Origin: VBWE01 sp943372645
GTDB lineage: Bacteria; Bacteroidota; Bacteroidia; Palsa-965
Assembly: GCA_943372645.1 (NCBI GenBank)
Contig: CALRZN010000013.1
Span: 1 to 64,000 of the forward strand
Reading direction: 5' to 3'
DNA length: 64,000 nucleotides
A program made the translations under genes and the position numbers. Shown piece by piece: positions 1 through 7,587 of this stretch. Every line of letters starts with the position of its first letter. Positions within the stretch are counted from its first letter, which is position 1. Under the pieces are notes generated by a model. The model was not told the origin of the DNA, did not search any database, and was given only the letters and a program-made list of their open reading frames with translations.

Positions 1-247
1 ATCACTCCTGCCTGAACATGCAGACGCCTGCCTCCGTGCACTTTTGAACGTTATGAACAAATAAACAGATATTAACAAAAGAAAAAAGTAGCAAAAAGAA
101 AAAGTCACATCATCAATTAATCTGTCAACCATTTTCAGGACGAGACAAAGGATTCAATTTTCAATAATCAATGTTCAATGCTCAAGTCATTTGTTGTTGA
201 GCATTGAAAATTGAACATTGAAAATTGAGCATTTTTTTTGAGTAGGA
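1..247. other. intergenic region with one palindromic repeat
   Basis: No convincing gene. The only structure is a long imperfect inverted repeat (154-227) made of the words TTGAACATT and AAAATTGAGCATT, listed separately. It lies just past the stop of the minus-strand gene ending at 248. Confidence 0.6.
154..239. repeat. inverted repeat, 'AAAATTGA/GCATTGAA' word type
   Basis: The arm at 154-184 is nearly the reverse complement of the arm at 197-227, and a run of T follows on the plus strand. Each arm is itself made of repeated short words. The same word set forms another palindrome at 11860-11960. On transcripts of the minus-strand gene at 248-1093 it would fold just after the stop codon, so it may act as a terminator or mRNA 3'-end stabiliser (inference). 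Confidence 0.7.
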
Positions 248-1093
248 TTAATTTCCGCCCCCGCCGCCCGGACCAAACCCGCCGCCACCGCCGTTATCGG
301 GATTATCCTGCTGGTTCTGGTCGTGTTCTTGTTTTTGCTTCTGCATTTCTTCGGGCGTAATAAGTGGTTCGGCACCCTGCAGTTTGCCGTTGATGTAGGT
401 CTGGCGCATTTTTTCGGTGCCGTTGCTGTTGTAATAAATCCAGACGCCTTCTTTAAAATCGTTCTTATAAAGACCGAGTACGCTCATTCCGCCGCCGGCA
501 TTGTAAAAAATGGCTTTGCCTTCCATTTTATCGTTCACATACGTGGCTTCCGATTTTTTGGTGCCGTCCATAAAATATTCGATGCTGGTGCCGTTTGCTT
601 TTCCGCCTTTGTACATGCGTTCGCGGAGCACTTTGCCGCTTTCGGGGTAATAGGTTTTTGAAACGCCTTCGAGTACACCTTTCACATACGTATCTTCAGA
701 TACCAGTATTTCGCCGCCGTTGTAAAAACGCCAGATGCTGTCTTTCACCCATTTGCCGGGTGTCGTGTTTACGTATTTGCCTTCTGCTTCTTTTTTTCCG
801 GATGGCGTGTAATGTTTCGAGCGGCAGCTTTTGCTGTCGGCCGCAAAATTGGAAACGGTCATCAGCCGCGAATCGGTATCGTAATATTTAAAAATACCGA
901 TCGGCTTGTCGTCTTTAAACGTACCGATAAAAATAGTTTTTCCCTGCTGGTCCACACGTTTCCATTCGCCCTGGCGGCGGCCTTTTTCGTCGAGTTTGTT
1001 CGCCGTTTTTACAGAGTCGGGCGATGCAGCGGTTTGTGCAAAGGAAATGCTGCTGATAAAGAGCGGCAGTGCAAGAAGGCGGATGATTTTCAT
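248..1093 (-). CDS. exported MORN_2/YwqK-type repeat protein
   Basis: The protein has about 281 residues. An N-terminal signal peptide (MKIIRLLALPLF... ending near SFAQ) is followed by roughly seven imperfect repeats of about 23 residues of the type 'G.W..Y...G....E..Y..G...G'. These resemble the MORN_2 motif of proteins often annotated as YwqK-family antitoxin, although nothing here indicates antitoxin activity. The C-terminus is a Q/D/N-rich linker and a glycine-rich tail. I start at the ATG at 1093, which places the charged KIIR directly before the hydrophobic stretch; an ATG at 1099 is possible. It is probably periplasmic or outer-membrane associated. Function is unknown. It appears monocistronic. 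Confidence 0.8.
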   Translation of the reverse strand: MKIIRLLALPLFISSISFAQTAASPDSVKTANKLDEKGRRQGEWKRVDQQGKTIFIGTFKDDKPIGIFKYYDTDSRLMTVSNFAADSKSCRSKHYTPSGKKEAEGKYVNTTPGKWVKDSIWRFYNGGEILVSEDTYVKGVLEGVSKTYYPESGKVLRERMYKGGKANGTSIEYFMDGTKKSEATYVNDKMEGKAIFYNAGGGMSVLGLYKNDFKEGVWIYYNSNGTEKMRQTYINGKLQGAEPLITPEEMQKQKQEHDQNQQDNPDNGGGGGFGPGGGGGN

Positions 1094-1335
1094 AGGCATC
1101 AACGAAAATACAAATTTATCGGTACGGACATCTCTAAAAACCCCAACCTCTTCGTTGGACTCATTTCGAAAATGCTCATTTACACCAGTAAACTCCGCTT
1201 TTCGAAAGTTTCGTCCGCCTCAATCTTGTGGCTTTTATAGATGCCCGTAAGTCTGTGTTTCAAAAATCAGACCAATCAGATAATCCGTTAACGGCTGAAA
1301 AGTAACCCGGCTCCCTGCGATTTTCTGCTGAATGT

Positions 1336-1887
1336 TCACACCAGGCTTACAACCAGCAGATCGAGCAGCAACGCGATGGTAATAACACCCATGAACATCC
1401 AGGTATTGGACGTGGGCCGGTATTTTTCGCGGTAATCCATGCCCAGCAGCATAAAACAGATGAGGAAACAGAGCGCGGCCAGCATGCCTATGCCCATCAT
1501 CAGCATCACCGAGCGGCTGTTCGGGTAATCGGTGGCGAATATAAACACCACCGCGCGCACACCATTAAAAAACGCGGCCAGTACGGCGGTAACCCAGCCC
1601 GCCCGTTTGTGAAAGAGCAGGAGCAGGCCGGAAACCAGCGTAAGCGCCCCGGTAAGCCATTGAAAATGGAACATTTTGAACACTTTGCCGAATGAAACCG
1701 TTTCCCAGTTCAGTCCGTTGTGTTGCACACCGTGATTCCAGATCGTATTTAATGTTGCGATTGATGCCCAGAGTACAAAACATCCCAAAACAAGATGCAG
1801 TACACCGATGGTCTTTTCGGTTTTCATGGTACTGTTGTTCACCATAACCCGTTCGGTTTTGATACGCGTAATGCGTATGTTAAACAT
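1336..1887 (-). CDS. four-helix membrane protein of unknown function
   Basis: The protein has 183 residues with four hydrophobic segments, near residues 28-47, 75-92, 98-117 and 125-150, and a last one at the C-terminus (GVITIALLLDLLVVSL). No catalytic motif is visible. The start is uncertain: ATG codons at 1887, 1845 (MVNNS) and 1827 (MKTEKTIG) are all possible, and the last places the N-terminus directly before the first helix. No family recognised. It stands alone between the MORN_2 gene and the glycosyltransferase gene on the same strand, with gaps over 100 bp on both sides. About 240 bp downstream (1103-1335) hold nothing I can identify. Confidence 0.7.
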   Translation of the reverse strand: MFNIRITRIKTERVMVNNSTMKTEKTIGVLHLVLGCFVLWASIATLNTIWNHGVQHNGLNWETVSFGKVFKMFHFQWLTGALTLVSGLLLLFHKRAGWVTAVLAAFFNGVRAVVFIFATDYPNSRSVMLMMGIGMLAALCFLICFMLLGMDYREKYRPTSNTWMFMGVITIALLLDLLVVSLV

Positions 1888-2004
1888 ACTGAAAGTTGGA
1901 TAATAAACCGGCAGGAGGGACGTGAAAAACGCCGGGAGGATTCAGCATGTTTAACGCGGCAGCCGTTAAAATATTTTGCGCCGAATAAAAAAAGCAGGAA
2001 ATTT

Positions 2005-2970
2005 TTATTCCGTGATGCCGATGCGTTTATCCACCTGGTAATTGTTGCGGTCAGGCGAAGTGCGTGCAATCATCTCGGCCAGGAAACCGGCGAGGAAAAG
2101 CTGCGTACCCATAATCATGCAGGTAAGCGCAATGTAAAACTGCGGCCGGTCGGTGATGAGCGGGGCACGTTCTTCGGCCCACCACAGGTAATAGGCTTTG
2201 CTGACGCCCAGCCACACCGCAGCGATAAAACCGATAATAAACATGAGCGCACCCAGTACGCCGAAAAAGTGCATGGGCCGTTTCCCGAATTTGGAAACGA
2301 AGGTGATGGAAAGCAGGTCGAGCGGGCCGCGGATGAAACGGCTGGCACCGAATTTCGATTCGCCGTATTTGCGGGCCTGGTGTTGTACCACTTTTTCGCC
2401 GATGCGTGAAAACCCGGCGCGGGATGCGATTACCGGGATGTAGCGGTGCATTTCGCCATATACTTCAATGCTTTTGATCACGTCGCTGCGGTATGCTTTC
2501 AGGCCGCAGTTCATGTCGTGCAGCTTTACGCCGCTCAGCCAGCGCGTGGTGGCGTTGTACAGTTTCGAGGGCAGGTTTTTGGTAAACGCGTTGTCGTACC
2601 GTTTCTTTTTCCAACCCGAAACAAGATCGTATTCGCCTTTGGTAATCATGTCGTACAGCTCCGGAATTTCTTCGGGACTGTCCTGCAGATCGGCATCCAT
2701 GGTAATTACTACATCGCCCTGCGCCGCGTCAAAACCCACATTGAGGCCGGCCGATTTGCCGTAGTTGCGGCGGAACTTAATGCCTTTTACATTTTTATTC
2801 GTTTCGCAGAGGCCGGAGATGATTTTCCAGGATTTGTCTTTGCTGCCGTCGTCAATAAAAATGATTTCGTACGAATAGTTGTGCTGCACCATCACCCGCA
2901 CAATCCAGTCGTGCAGTTCGGGCAGTGATTCTTCTTCGTTTAAAAGCGGGATGACGATGGAAAGCTGCAT
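2005..2970 (-). CDS. family 2 glycosyltransferase, membrane-anchored (GtrB/DPM1-like)
   Basis: The protein has 321 residues. The N-terminal GT-A domain begins with SIVIPLLNEEESLPEL and contains FIDDGSKDKSW and the metal/sugar-nucleotide site MDADLQDSPEEIP, the signature of polyprenyl-phosphate sugar transferases (dolichol-phosphate mannosyltransferase, GtrB, ArnC). Two hydrophobic segments follow around residues 230-255 and 275-300, as in GtrB, which places the enzyme at the inner face of the cytoplasmic membrane. It probably transfers a sugar from a nucleotide donor to undecaprenyl phosphate for glycan assembly; the sugar cannot be read from sequence. It lies 14 bp behind the DUF4199 gene, most likely in one transcript. 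Confidence 0.9.
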   Translation of the reverse strand: MQLSIVIPLLNEEESLPELHDWIVRVMVQHNYSYEIIFIDDGSKDKSWKIISGLCETNKNVKGIKFRRNYGKSAGLNVGFDAAQGDVVITMDADLQDSPEEIPELYDMITKGEYDLVSGWKKKRYDNAFTKNLPSKLYNATTRWLSGVKLHDMNCGLKAYRSDVIKSIEVYGEMHRYIPVIASRAGFSRIGEKVVQHQARKYGESKFGASRFIRGPLDLLSITFVSKFGKRPMHFFGVLGALMFIIGFIAAVWLGVSKAYYLWWAEERAPLITDRPQFYIALTCMIMGTQLFLAGFLAEMIARTSPDRNNYQVDKRIGITE

Positions 2971-2984
2971 ACGTTTATATCAGG

Positions 2985-3512
2985 CTACTGGAGGGGTTGA
3001 AACGGCTGTACCGGTTTGTCTTTTTTGGCAATGGCTGATGTGATAAGGCCGATAATAATACCAACTATAAAATTGCCGATGAGTCCGAAAATGGCCATCA
3101 TAGCCGGGCTCGTGAATTTGCGGGTCATTTCTATTCCCACTTCAATCTGATCCTCCGGCATGCCCTGGCTCTCCATTTGCTGTCTCGAAATTTCAAGAAT
3201 ACGATCAATCAGGTCAGGTGCAATAACCATAAAAAACACGAGGGTCCATATGGCCATAATGATTCCATACCATAAAGAAAACAGGAGTGCATATTTAAAA
3301 CCCTGGCCAAAGGTCATAAATCCGCCCATGCCTTTATCACGCCACTGCATCTGGCCAAACAACAGTGCGCCAAACATAAACAGGTAGGAAAGATAATTCA
3401 ACGCACTCTGCGGATTATCTGAGGTCATCTGTATTATAAGTGCAAGTAGCATTACCGGTATCGCAGCAATGAGCGAAAACACCATGGAGTGCATGAAACG
3501 GCTGTTGTTCAT
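2985..3512 (-). CDS. DUF4199 family membrane protein
   Basis: The protein has 175 residues and four hydrophobic helices. A polar stretch between helices 3 and 4 has the pattern seen in Bacteroidota DUF4199 proteins (a helix pair, a central GKGMGGFMTFGQGF-like loop, a charged 'QQMESQGMPEDQIE' segment and a last glycine-rich helix). The function of the family is unknown. It is commonly found directly before a family 2 glycosyltransferase, as here (14-bp gap), so a role beside polyprenyl-linked glycan synthesis is plausible but unproven. A perfect TAnnTTTG element sits 22 bp before the ATG, supporting this start. Confidence 0.85.
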   Translation of the reverse strand: MNNSRFMHSMVFSLIAAIPVMLLALIIQMTSDNPQSALNYLSYLFMFGALLFGQMQWRDKGMGGFMTFGQGFKYALLFSLWYGIIMAIWTLVFFMVIAPDLIDRILEISRQQMESQGMPEDQIEVGIEMTRKFTSPAMMAIFGLIGNFIVGIIIGLITSAIAKKDKPVQPFQPLQ

Positions 3513-3534
3513 CGTATAGCGTATTAATTCCGCA

Positions 3535-3542
3535 CAAAGATA
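3535..3542 (-). promoter_or_regulatory. -7 promoter element TATCTTTG for the DUF4199-GT2 operon
   Basis: On the minus strand this reads TATCTTTG, a full match to the Bacteroidota sigma-ABfr -7 consensus TAnnTTTG. It predicts a leader of about 17 nt before the ATG at 3512. Confidence 0.6.
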
Positions 3543-3656
3543 AGTTTTTCAGGAGATGGCGGAAGCGGGGAGGCGTTCTTAACGTTTTTAAAGAAAAACA
3601 GATGTGCCGGCCAGGAAGAAATTCGCCGTTTTTCGGGTCAGTTATAAATAAAAAAT

Positions 3657-3751
3657 GGGTAAGCTACTTACATCGCACCGCTCAACCACCTACCCTTGCT
3701 ACCTTCCGGTCCTGGGGGATTCAGCAGGAGCTGGTCGTATAAGACTTACCC
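3657..3751 (-). ncRNA. ffs: signal recognition particle RNA (4.5S-type)
   Basis: On the minus strand the sequence contains the SRP domain IV core CCAGGACCGGAAGGTAGCA, corresponding to the E. coli GGTCCGGAAGGAAGCA region. The 5' end GGGTAAG pairs with the 3' end CTTACCC, so a single long hairpin of about 95 nt forms. The RNA binds Ffh and targets membrane proteins to the Sec translocon. A perfect promoter element lies 5 nt before the predicted 5' end. Confidence 0.93.
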
Positions 3752-3755
3752 GGCA

Positions 3756-3763
3756 CAAATATA
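3756..3763 (-). promoter_or_regulatory. -7 promoter element TATATTTG of the SRP RNA
   Basis: On the minus strand it reads TATATTTG. Its last G is 5 nt from the folded 5' end of the SRP RNA, which calibrates the distance from this element to the transcription start in this genome. Confidence 0.75.
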
Positions 3764-3781
3764 CGATCTTTTTGGTTTTAC

Positions 3782-3915
3782 GAATTTGTTCGTGTTTTTT
3801 ATTTTTGGATTGTAGTTTTATTTTGATCGCAGTCATCAGGCATTAGGCATTAGGAATTTGGGCAATAACCCCATGCCTAATGCCTGAATGCCTGATGACT
3901 GAAGCACGAACAAAG
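3782..3915. repeat. nested palindrome, 'CATTAGGCATTAGG' word type
   Basis: The arms 3831-3854 and 3873-3900 are reverse complements made of repeated CATTAGG/CATCAGG words. An outer pair TTGTTCGTG / CACGAACAA encloses them. A close relative with the same words is at 25592-25660. It lies between the divergent SRP RNA gene and the Smr gene. Confidence 0.75.
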
Positions 3916-3945
3916 CCGCTCCGCGGCTGAACCACGTTCTTTTGT

Positions 3946-3953
3946 TACCTTTG
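3946..3953 (+). promoter_or_regulatory. -7 promoter element TACCTTTG of the Smr gene
   Basis: Perfect TAnnTTTG. By the spacing seen at the SRP RNA and RNase P RNA genes (5 nt), transcription would begin at about 3958, which is the A of the start codon. This predicts a leaderless mRNA. Confidence 0.65.
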
Positions 3954-3957
3954 CACC

Positions 3958-4989
3958 ATGAATTTTCACAAGGGCGATAAAGTTCGTTTTCTGAACGAGA
4001 AGGGCGAAGGCACCGTTACCCGCATACTTGGCAGCAGCCAGGTGATGGTGGAGGTAGAGGACGGCTTTGAGTTTCCGTTTCCGGTATCGCAGCTTGTGCC
4101 GGCGCAGCCCATCGAAGGCAGCCCCCGCCTCCCGAAACCGGAAGCCGCGAAGCCTGCCGCAACCATCCAGAAAGAGAAACCGAGAAACCTCAACCCGCGT
4201 CAGCCCGACGGCGTGTACCTGCTGCTGGTGCCGCAGAACCAGCACATTCCCTCGGCCGGTATGCTCGACCTGCTGCTGATTAACCACAGCGACTACGAGG
4301 TTTATTATACGCTTTCATTAAAAGAAAACAGCACCTACACCTGTGTGCAGGCCGGTCATCTCGGTGTGCGCGAACAGGCGGAAGTGGATGCGTTAACGCC
4401 GCAGGAGGTGGACAACTGGGCCACGCTGAAATGCGACCTGCTTTTTTTCAGCGAAGAAACTTACGAACACAAAGCACCTGTTTCGGAAACCGTGCGTTTC
4501 CGCGGCGTAAAACTGTTCAAAGACAGCACCTACACCGATCACCTGCTCATCGGCCGCAAAGCCTGTGTGTTTGAAATCGCGCCGCTCGAAGCCGTTTCGG
4601 TTGCAACCGGTACCGTGCTCACCAACGACGATCTGCAGCGCATGCTGCGCGAAAAAGAACGCAACACAACGAATCAGAACATTTCAAAACCGCATCATAA
4701 AAACCTGGTGCTGGAAAAAGAAGTGGACCTGCACATCGAAGAATTGCTTGATAACTGGAACGGGATGAGTAACGCCCAGTTGCTCGACGTACAACTGCGC
4801 CGCATGCAGCAGGAACTGGACGAAGCCATTGCCGCACACCTGCATAAAATCATTTTCATTCACGGCGTAGGCAACGGACGACTCAAACAGGAAGTGGTGC
4901 GTGTACTGAAAACGTATCGCGGCATCCGTTTTCACGATGCTTCGTACAGCAAGTATGGCGCGGGTGCAACGGAGGTTGTAATTCTTTAA
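3958..4989 (+). CDS. DUF2027 / Smr-domain protein
   Basis: The protein has 343 residues. The N-terminus (MNFHKGDKVRFLNEKGEG) is a small SH3-like barrel typical of Bacteroidota DUF2027 proteins. A proline/alanine-rich linker and a beta-rich central domain follow. The last 90 residues are an Smr domain with VDLHIEELL at its start and the loop HGVGNGRLK, which carries the family's conserved glycines and histidine. Smr domains, as in the C-terminus of MutS2, bind nucleic acid and often have nuclease activity; there is no MutS ATPase part here, so this is a stand-alone Smr protein. The substrate is unknown. The promoter element ends four bases before the ATG. Confidence 0.88.
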   Translation: MNFHKGDKVRFLNEKGEGTVTRILGSSQVMVEVEDGFEFPFPVSQLVPAQPIEGSPRLPKPEAAKPAATIQKEKPRNLNPRQPDGVYLLLVPQNQHIPSAGMLDLLLINHSDYEVYYTLSLKENSTYTCVQAGHLGVREQAEVDALTPQEVDNWATLKCDLLFFSEETYEHKAPVSETVRFRGVKLFKDSTYTDHLLIGRKACVFEIAPLEAVSVATGTVLTNDDLQRMLREKERNTTNQNISKPHHKNLVLEKEVDLHIEELLDNWNGMSNAQLLDVQLRRMQQELDEAIAAHLHKIIFIHGVGNGRLKQEVVRVLKTYRGIRFHDASYSKYGAGATEVVIL

Positions 4990-5042
4990 GTATTTCCTAA
5001 AGTTATTTGGTTCACTTTAATGTAACTGGTTCCATTGGGATC

Positions 5043-5147
5043 CAGTTTGCAGTTTGGCAGTTTGCAGTTTTGTTTTTTTACGGAACACGATCCTGCATCT
5101 GAAAATGGATCAGAACTGCAAATTGCAAACGGATAAACTGCCAACTG
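5043..5147. repeat. inverted repeat, 'GCAGTTTGCAGTTTGGCAGTT' word type
   Basis: The arms 5043-5070 and 5113-5147 are imperfect reverse complements composed of CAGTTTG/GCAGTTT words. The same words form the arms at 23545-23579 and 23698-23725. It lies between the Smr gene and rnpB and may serve as a 3' stem-loop for the former. Confidence 0.7.
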
Positions 5148-5189
5148 ATTCAACAGACCCGCGCGAAGCGCTGACATACGTTCTTTTGC

Positions 5190-5197
5190 TACCTTTG
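5190..5197 (+). promoter_or_regulatory. -7 promoter element TACCTTTG of rnpB
   Basis: Perfect TAnnTTTG, with its G 5 nt upstream of the predicted 5' end of RNase P RNA. Confidence 0.75.
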
Positions 5198-5201
5198 CCC
5201 C

Positions 5202-5614
5202 GCAGGCCGGTTCATCGCTGTCGGGTTAAACCGATGGAGGAAAGTCCGGGCAACACAGGGTAATCTGCTTCCTAACGGGAAGGAGGCCACAAGGCAACGC
5301 GTGGTTTACGGAAAGTGCAACAGAAACATACCGCCATGCTTCGGTGTGGTAAGGGTGAAATCGTGCGGTAAGAGCGCACGGGCGATCTGCAGCAATGCAG
5401 CGCCGGGTAAACCCCAGGTGTTGAAAAACCAAATAGGCTGTGATTTTACCGCGCGCCGGTAAAGGGCGGCGACCCGTCGCCGGATTCATGCCGCAAGGTG
5501 TGATGAATCACAGCGGGTAGGTTGCTTGAGGCGGTTGGCGACAACCGTCCCAGAGAAATGATGGACCAGTTATACCACAAGGTATGACGGACAGAACCCG
5601 GCTTACAGGCCTGC
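5202..5614 (+). ncRNA. rnpB: RNase P RNA (catalytic RNA, type A)
   Basis: About 413 nt. The diagnostic conserved blocks are present: GGAGGAAAGTCCGGGC near the 5' side, the internal region with GGTAAGAGCGCACG, the AGAGAAATGATGG block and the closing ACAGAACCCGGCTTA near the 3' end. The termini GCAGGCC and GGCCTGC pair to form helix P1. The RNA is the catalytic part of the enzyme that trims tRNA 5' leaders. A T run directly after P1 (5615-5620) suggests an intrinsic end. Confidence 0.95.
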
Positions 5615-5885
5615 TTTTTTTATGATCTTTTACAACAAAACAGCGGCTTTTTCTGCCGCTGTTTTGTTGTGCACGGAAAAGTGGCAGTGGCAGCCGGCAA
5701 GTGGCAGTCGGCTCGCGGAAAGGAATACGATCATATTCCATAACTAACACAAAGGCCTTTACAGCAAAGCTGTAAAGGCCTTTGTGTGTTATCGTAATGT
5801 ATTTCCTGCCGCTGCCAACTGCCACTGCCACTAATGCAGGAACTATTTTATAATTGCAACGTTTTGGATGAAGCACTATTTTAAA
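5615..5885. repeat. composite nested palindromes between rnpB and yebC
   Basis: Three stem-loops lie in a row or nested. The first is a near-perfect hairpin at 5632-5670 (arms ACAACAAAACAGCGG). A second hairpin at 5746-5790 is built on CAAAGGCCTTTACAGC. It sits inside an outer pair of arms made of GTGGCAGTGGCAG (5681-5710) and CTGCCACTGCCAC (5806-5832). The tail at 5840-5885 (CTATTTTATAA ... CTATTTTAAAAG) recurs beside the palindromes at 13510-13560 and 23732-23776. The segment separates convergent genes and may end transcription both ways. Confidence 0.7.
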
Positions 5886-5893
5886 AGCTCCTA

Positions 5894-6613
5894 CTACTCC
5901 TCGTCATCCATGTTATGATACACATTCTGCACATCATCATCTTCTTCCAGGCGGTCAATCAGCTTCATTACTTCTTCCTGCTGTTCGGCGCTCAGTTTGG
6001 TGGTGGTGGTGGGCAGGCGTTCGATCGATGATTCAATTACTTCGAGTTTCAGCGCTTCGATGCCTTTCTGCAGATTACCGAATTCGGTGAACGGGCAGTA
6101 GAGGATCATTTCGTTTTCGTCGCCGGCTTCCAGCGATTCGAGTCCGAAATCAATGAGTTCGAGTTCCAGGTCTTCTGCGTTTTTACCCGCAGCCGCAATG
6201 CGGAAAATGGCTTTGCGTTCGAACATAAATTCAACCGAACCGCTTTTGCCCATTTCGCCGTCGCATCGGTTAAAGTGCATGCGGATGTTGGCCACCGTGC
6301 GGGTGGGGTTGTCGGTAGCGGTTTCCACCACTACGGCAATGCCGTGCGGACCGTATCCTTCATATACCACTTCTTCAAATCCTTTTTCGTCTTTGCCGGC
6401 AGCGCGTTTGATGGCACCGTCAACCCGGTCTTTCGGCATGTTTACCGCCTTGGCGTTCTGAATAACGAGACGCAGGCGTGCGTTGGTGGTCGGATCGGCA
6501 CCGCCCTGTTTTACAGCAATGGCAATTTCTTTTCCGATTTTGGTAAAGGCTTTCGCCATTTTGTCGTAACGCTTAAACATCTTGTGTTTGCGCTTCTCAA
6601 AAACTCGTCCCAT
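5894..6613 (-). CDS. yebC: YebC/PmpR family regulator or translation factor
   Basis: The protein has 239 residues, the normal length for the family. The N-terminus (MGRVFEKRKHKMFKRYDKMAKAF) is the Bacteroidota version of the usual MAGHSKWANIKHRK start. Family landmarks include NMPKDRVDGAIKRAAG, VYEGYGPHGIAVVVE and the acidic C-terminus. YebC proteins have been described as DNA-binding regulators and, more recently, as ribosome-associated factors that help translate polyproline stretches; sequence alone does not decide between these. The gene stands alone, convergent with rnpB, with 42 bp between its start and the next gene upstream. Confidence 0.93.
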   Translation of the reverse strand: MGRVFEKRKHKMFKRYDKMAKAFTKIGKEIAIAVKQGGADPTTNARLRLVIQNAKAVNMPKDRVDGAIKRAAGKDEKGFEEVVYEGYGPHGIAVVVETATDNPTRTVANIRMHFNRCDGEMGKSGSVEFMFERKAIFRIAAAGKNAEDLELELIDFGLESLEAGDENEMILYCPFTEFGNLQKGIEALKLEVIESSIERLPTTTTKLSAEQQEEVMKLIDRLEEDDDVQNVYHNMDDEE

Positions 6614-6655
6614 GGTACTTTCTTATTATCTGGTATAAACTAAAGTTGTGCGAAT

Positions 6656-7423
6656 TTACAAAATCTCTACTTGCAAACCGTCATACGCGAGCTGAATAAA
6701 ATCAGGCAGCTCGCGCTGCACCTCGGCATGCAGGCCCATCTGGTGGCTGATGTGTGTAAAATAGCCGCGTTTCGGCTGCAGTTCGTGCATCAGGGCAACG
6801 GCTTCTTCCAGCGTAAAATGCGAAATATGGGTTTCGCGGCGCAAGGCGTTCAGCACCAGCACATCGGCTCCTTTCAGTTTTTCTTTTTCCGAAGGCGAAA
6901 TAAAATTGGCGTCGGTAATATAAGCGAACCTGCCGATGCGGAAACCGAGTACAGGCAGCTGGTGGTGCATTACACCGACCGGCTGAAATGAAATGCCTTC
7001 CACTTCAAACGCATGTTCGCCGTGAATAGTGTGCAACTCAATTTTGGGAATGCCCGGGTAATCGTTGTCGCCGAAAATATAACTGAACTCGCGGCGTATC
7101 GCTTCCTGCACGCGGGCGGTGGCAAATACGGGCATGGCGCGTTTGGTGATGAAATTAAATGCCCGTACTTCGTCCAGCCCCGCAAGGTGATCTTTGTGTT
7201 CGTGGGTAAACACCACGGCATCCACATTTTTCACCTGTTCGCGCAACATCTGTTGCCGGAAATCAGGGCCGGTGTCAATCACAAAACACTTGCCTCCGGT
7301 TTCAATCATCACCGAGGTGCGCAGGCGTTTGTCGTGTGTATCTTCCGACACACATACCGGGCACGAGCAGGCCACAATCGGGATGCCCATGGAAGTACCG
7401 GTGCCTAAAAACGTAATGCGCAT
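6656..7423 (-). CDS. metallo-beta-lactamase-fold phosphodiesterase, PhnP-like
   Basis: The protein has 255 residues. Metal-binding motifs are intact: THEHKDHLAGLDEVR (HxHxDH), a later HH in VMHHQLP, the aspartate in YITDANF and a C-terminal HISHQMG. The start MRITFLGTGTSMGIPIVACSCPVC has the cysteine-rich loop seen in PhnP and its relatives, which hydrolyse cyclic phosphodiesters such as phosphoribosyl 1,2-cyclic phosphate. There are no phosphonate genes nearby, so the in vivo substrate is uncertain. In Bacteroidota such genes usually stand outside phn operons. It is divergent from the bat gene at 7588. Confidence 0.85.
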   Translation of the reverse strand: MRITFLGTGTSMGIPIVACSCPVCVSEDTHDKRLRTSVMIETGGKCFVIDTGPDFRQQMLREQVKNVDAVVFTHEHKDHLAGLDEVRAFNFITKRAMPVFATARVQEAIRREFSYIFGDNDYPGIPKIELHTIHGEHAFEVEGISFQPVGVMHHQLPVLGFRIGRFAYITDANFISPSEKEKLKGADVLVLNALRRETHISHFTLEEAVALMHELQPKRGYFTHISHQMGLHAEVQRELPDFIQLAYDGLQVEIL

Positions 7424-7572
7424 ACGGGTTTTGTTTTTGACGGGTTAAAATTACGCTTTGTTTTTGTTCAGGCAACATCCGGTTTTTAATGGTTAGCAAT
7501 CCCGTTTCGCATTTTTTAACGAACCGTTTCCGGCAGGGCAAAAAAGCACCTGTATCGCAAACCGAAAAACCG

Positions 7573-7580
7573 TATCTTTG
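7573..7580 (+). promoter_or_regulatory. -7 promoter element TATCTTTG of the bat gene
   Basis: Perfect TAnnTTTG ending 7 bases before the ATG at 7588. It supports that ATG over upstream in-frame codons, which would lie before the promoter. Confidence 0.6.
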
Positions 7581-7587
7581 GCTCTTG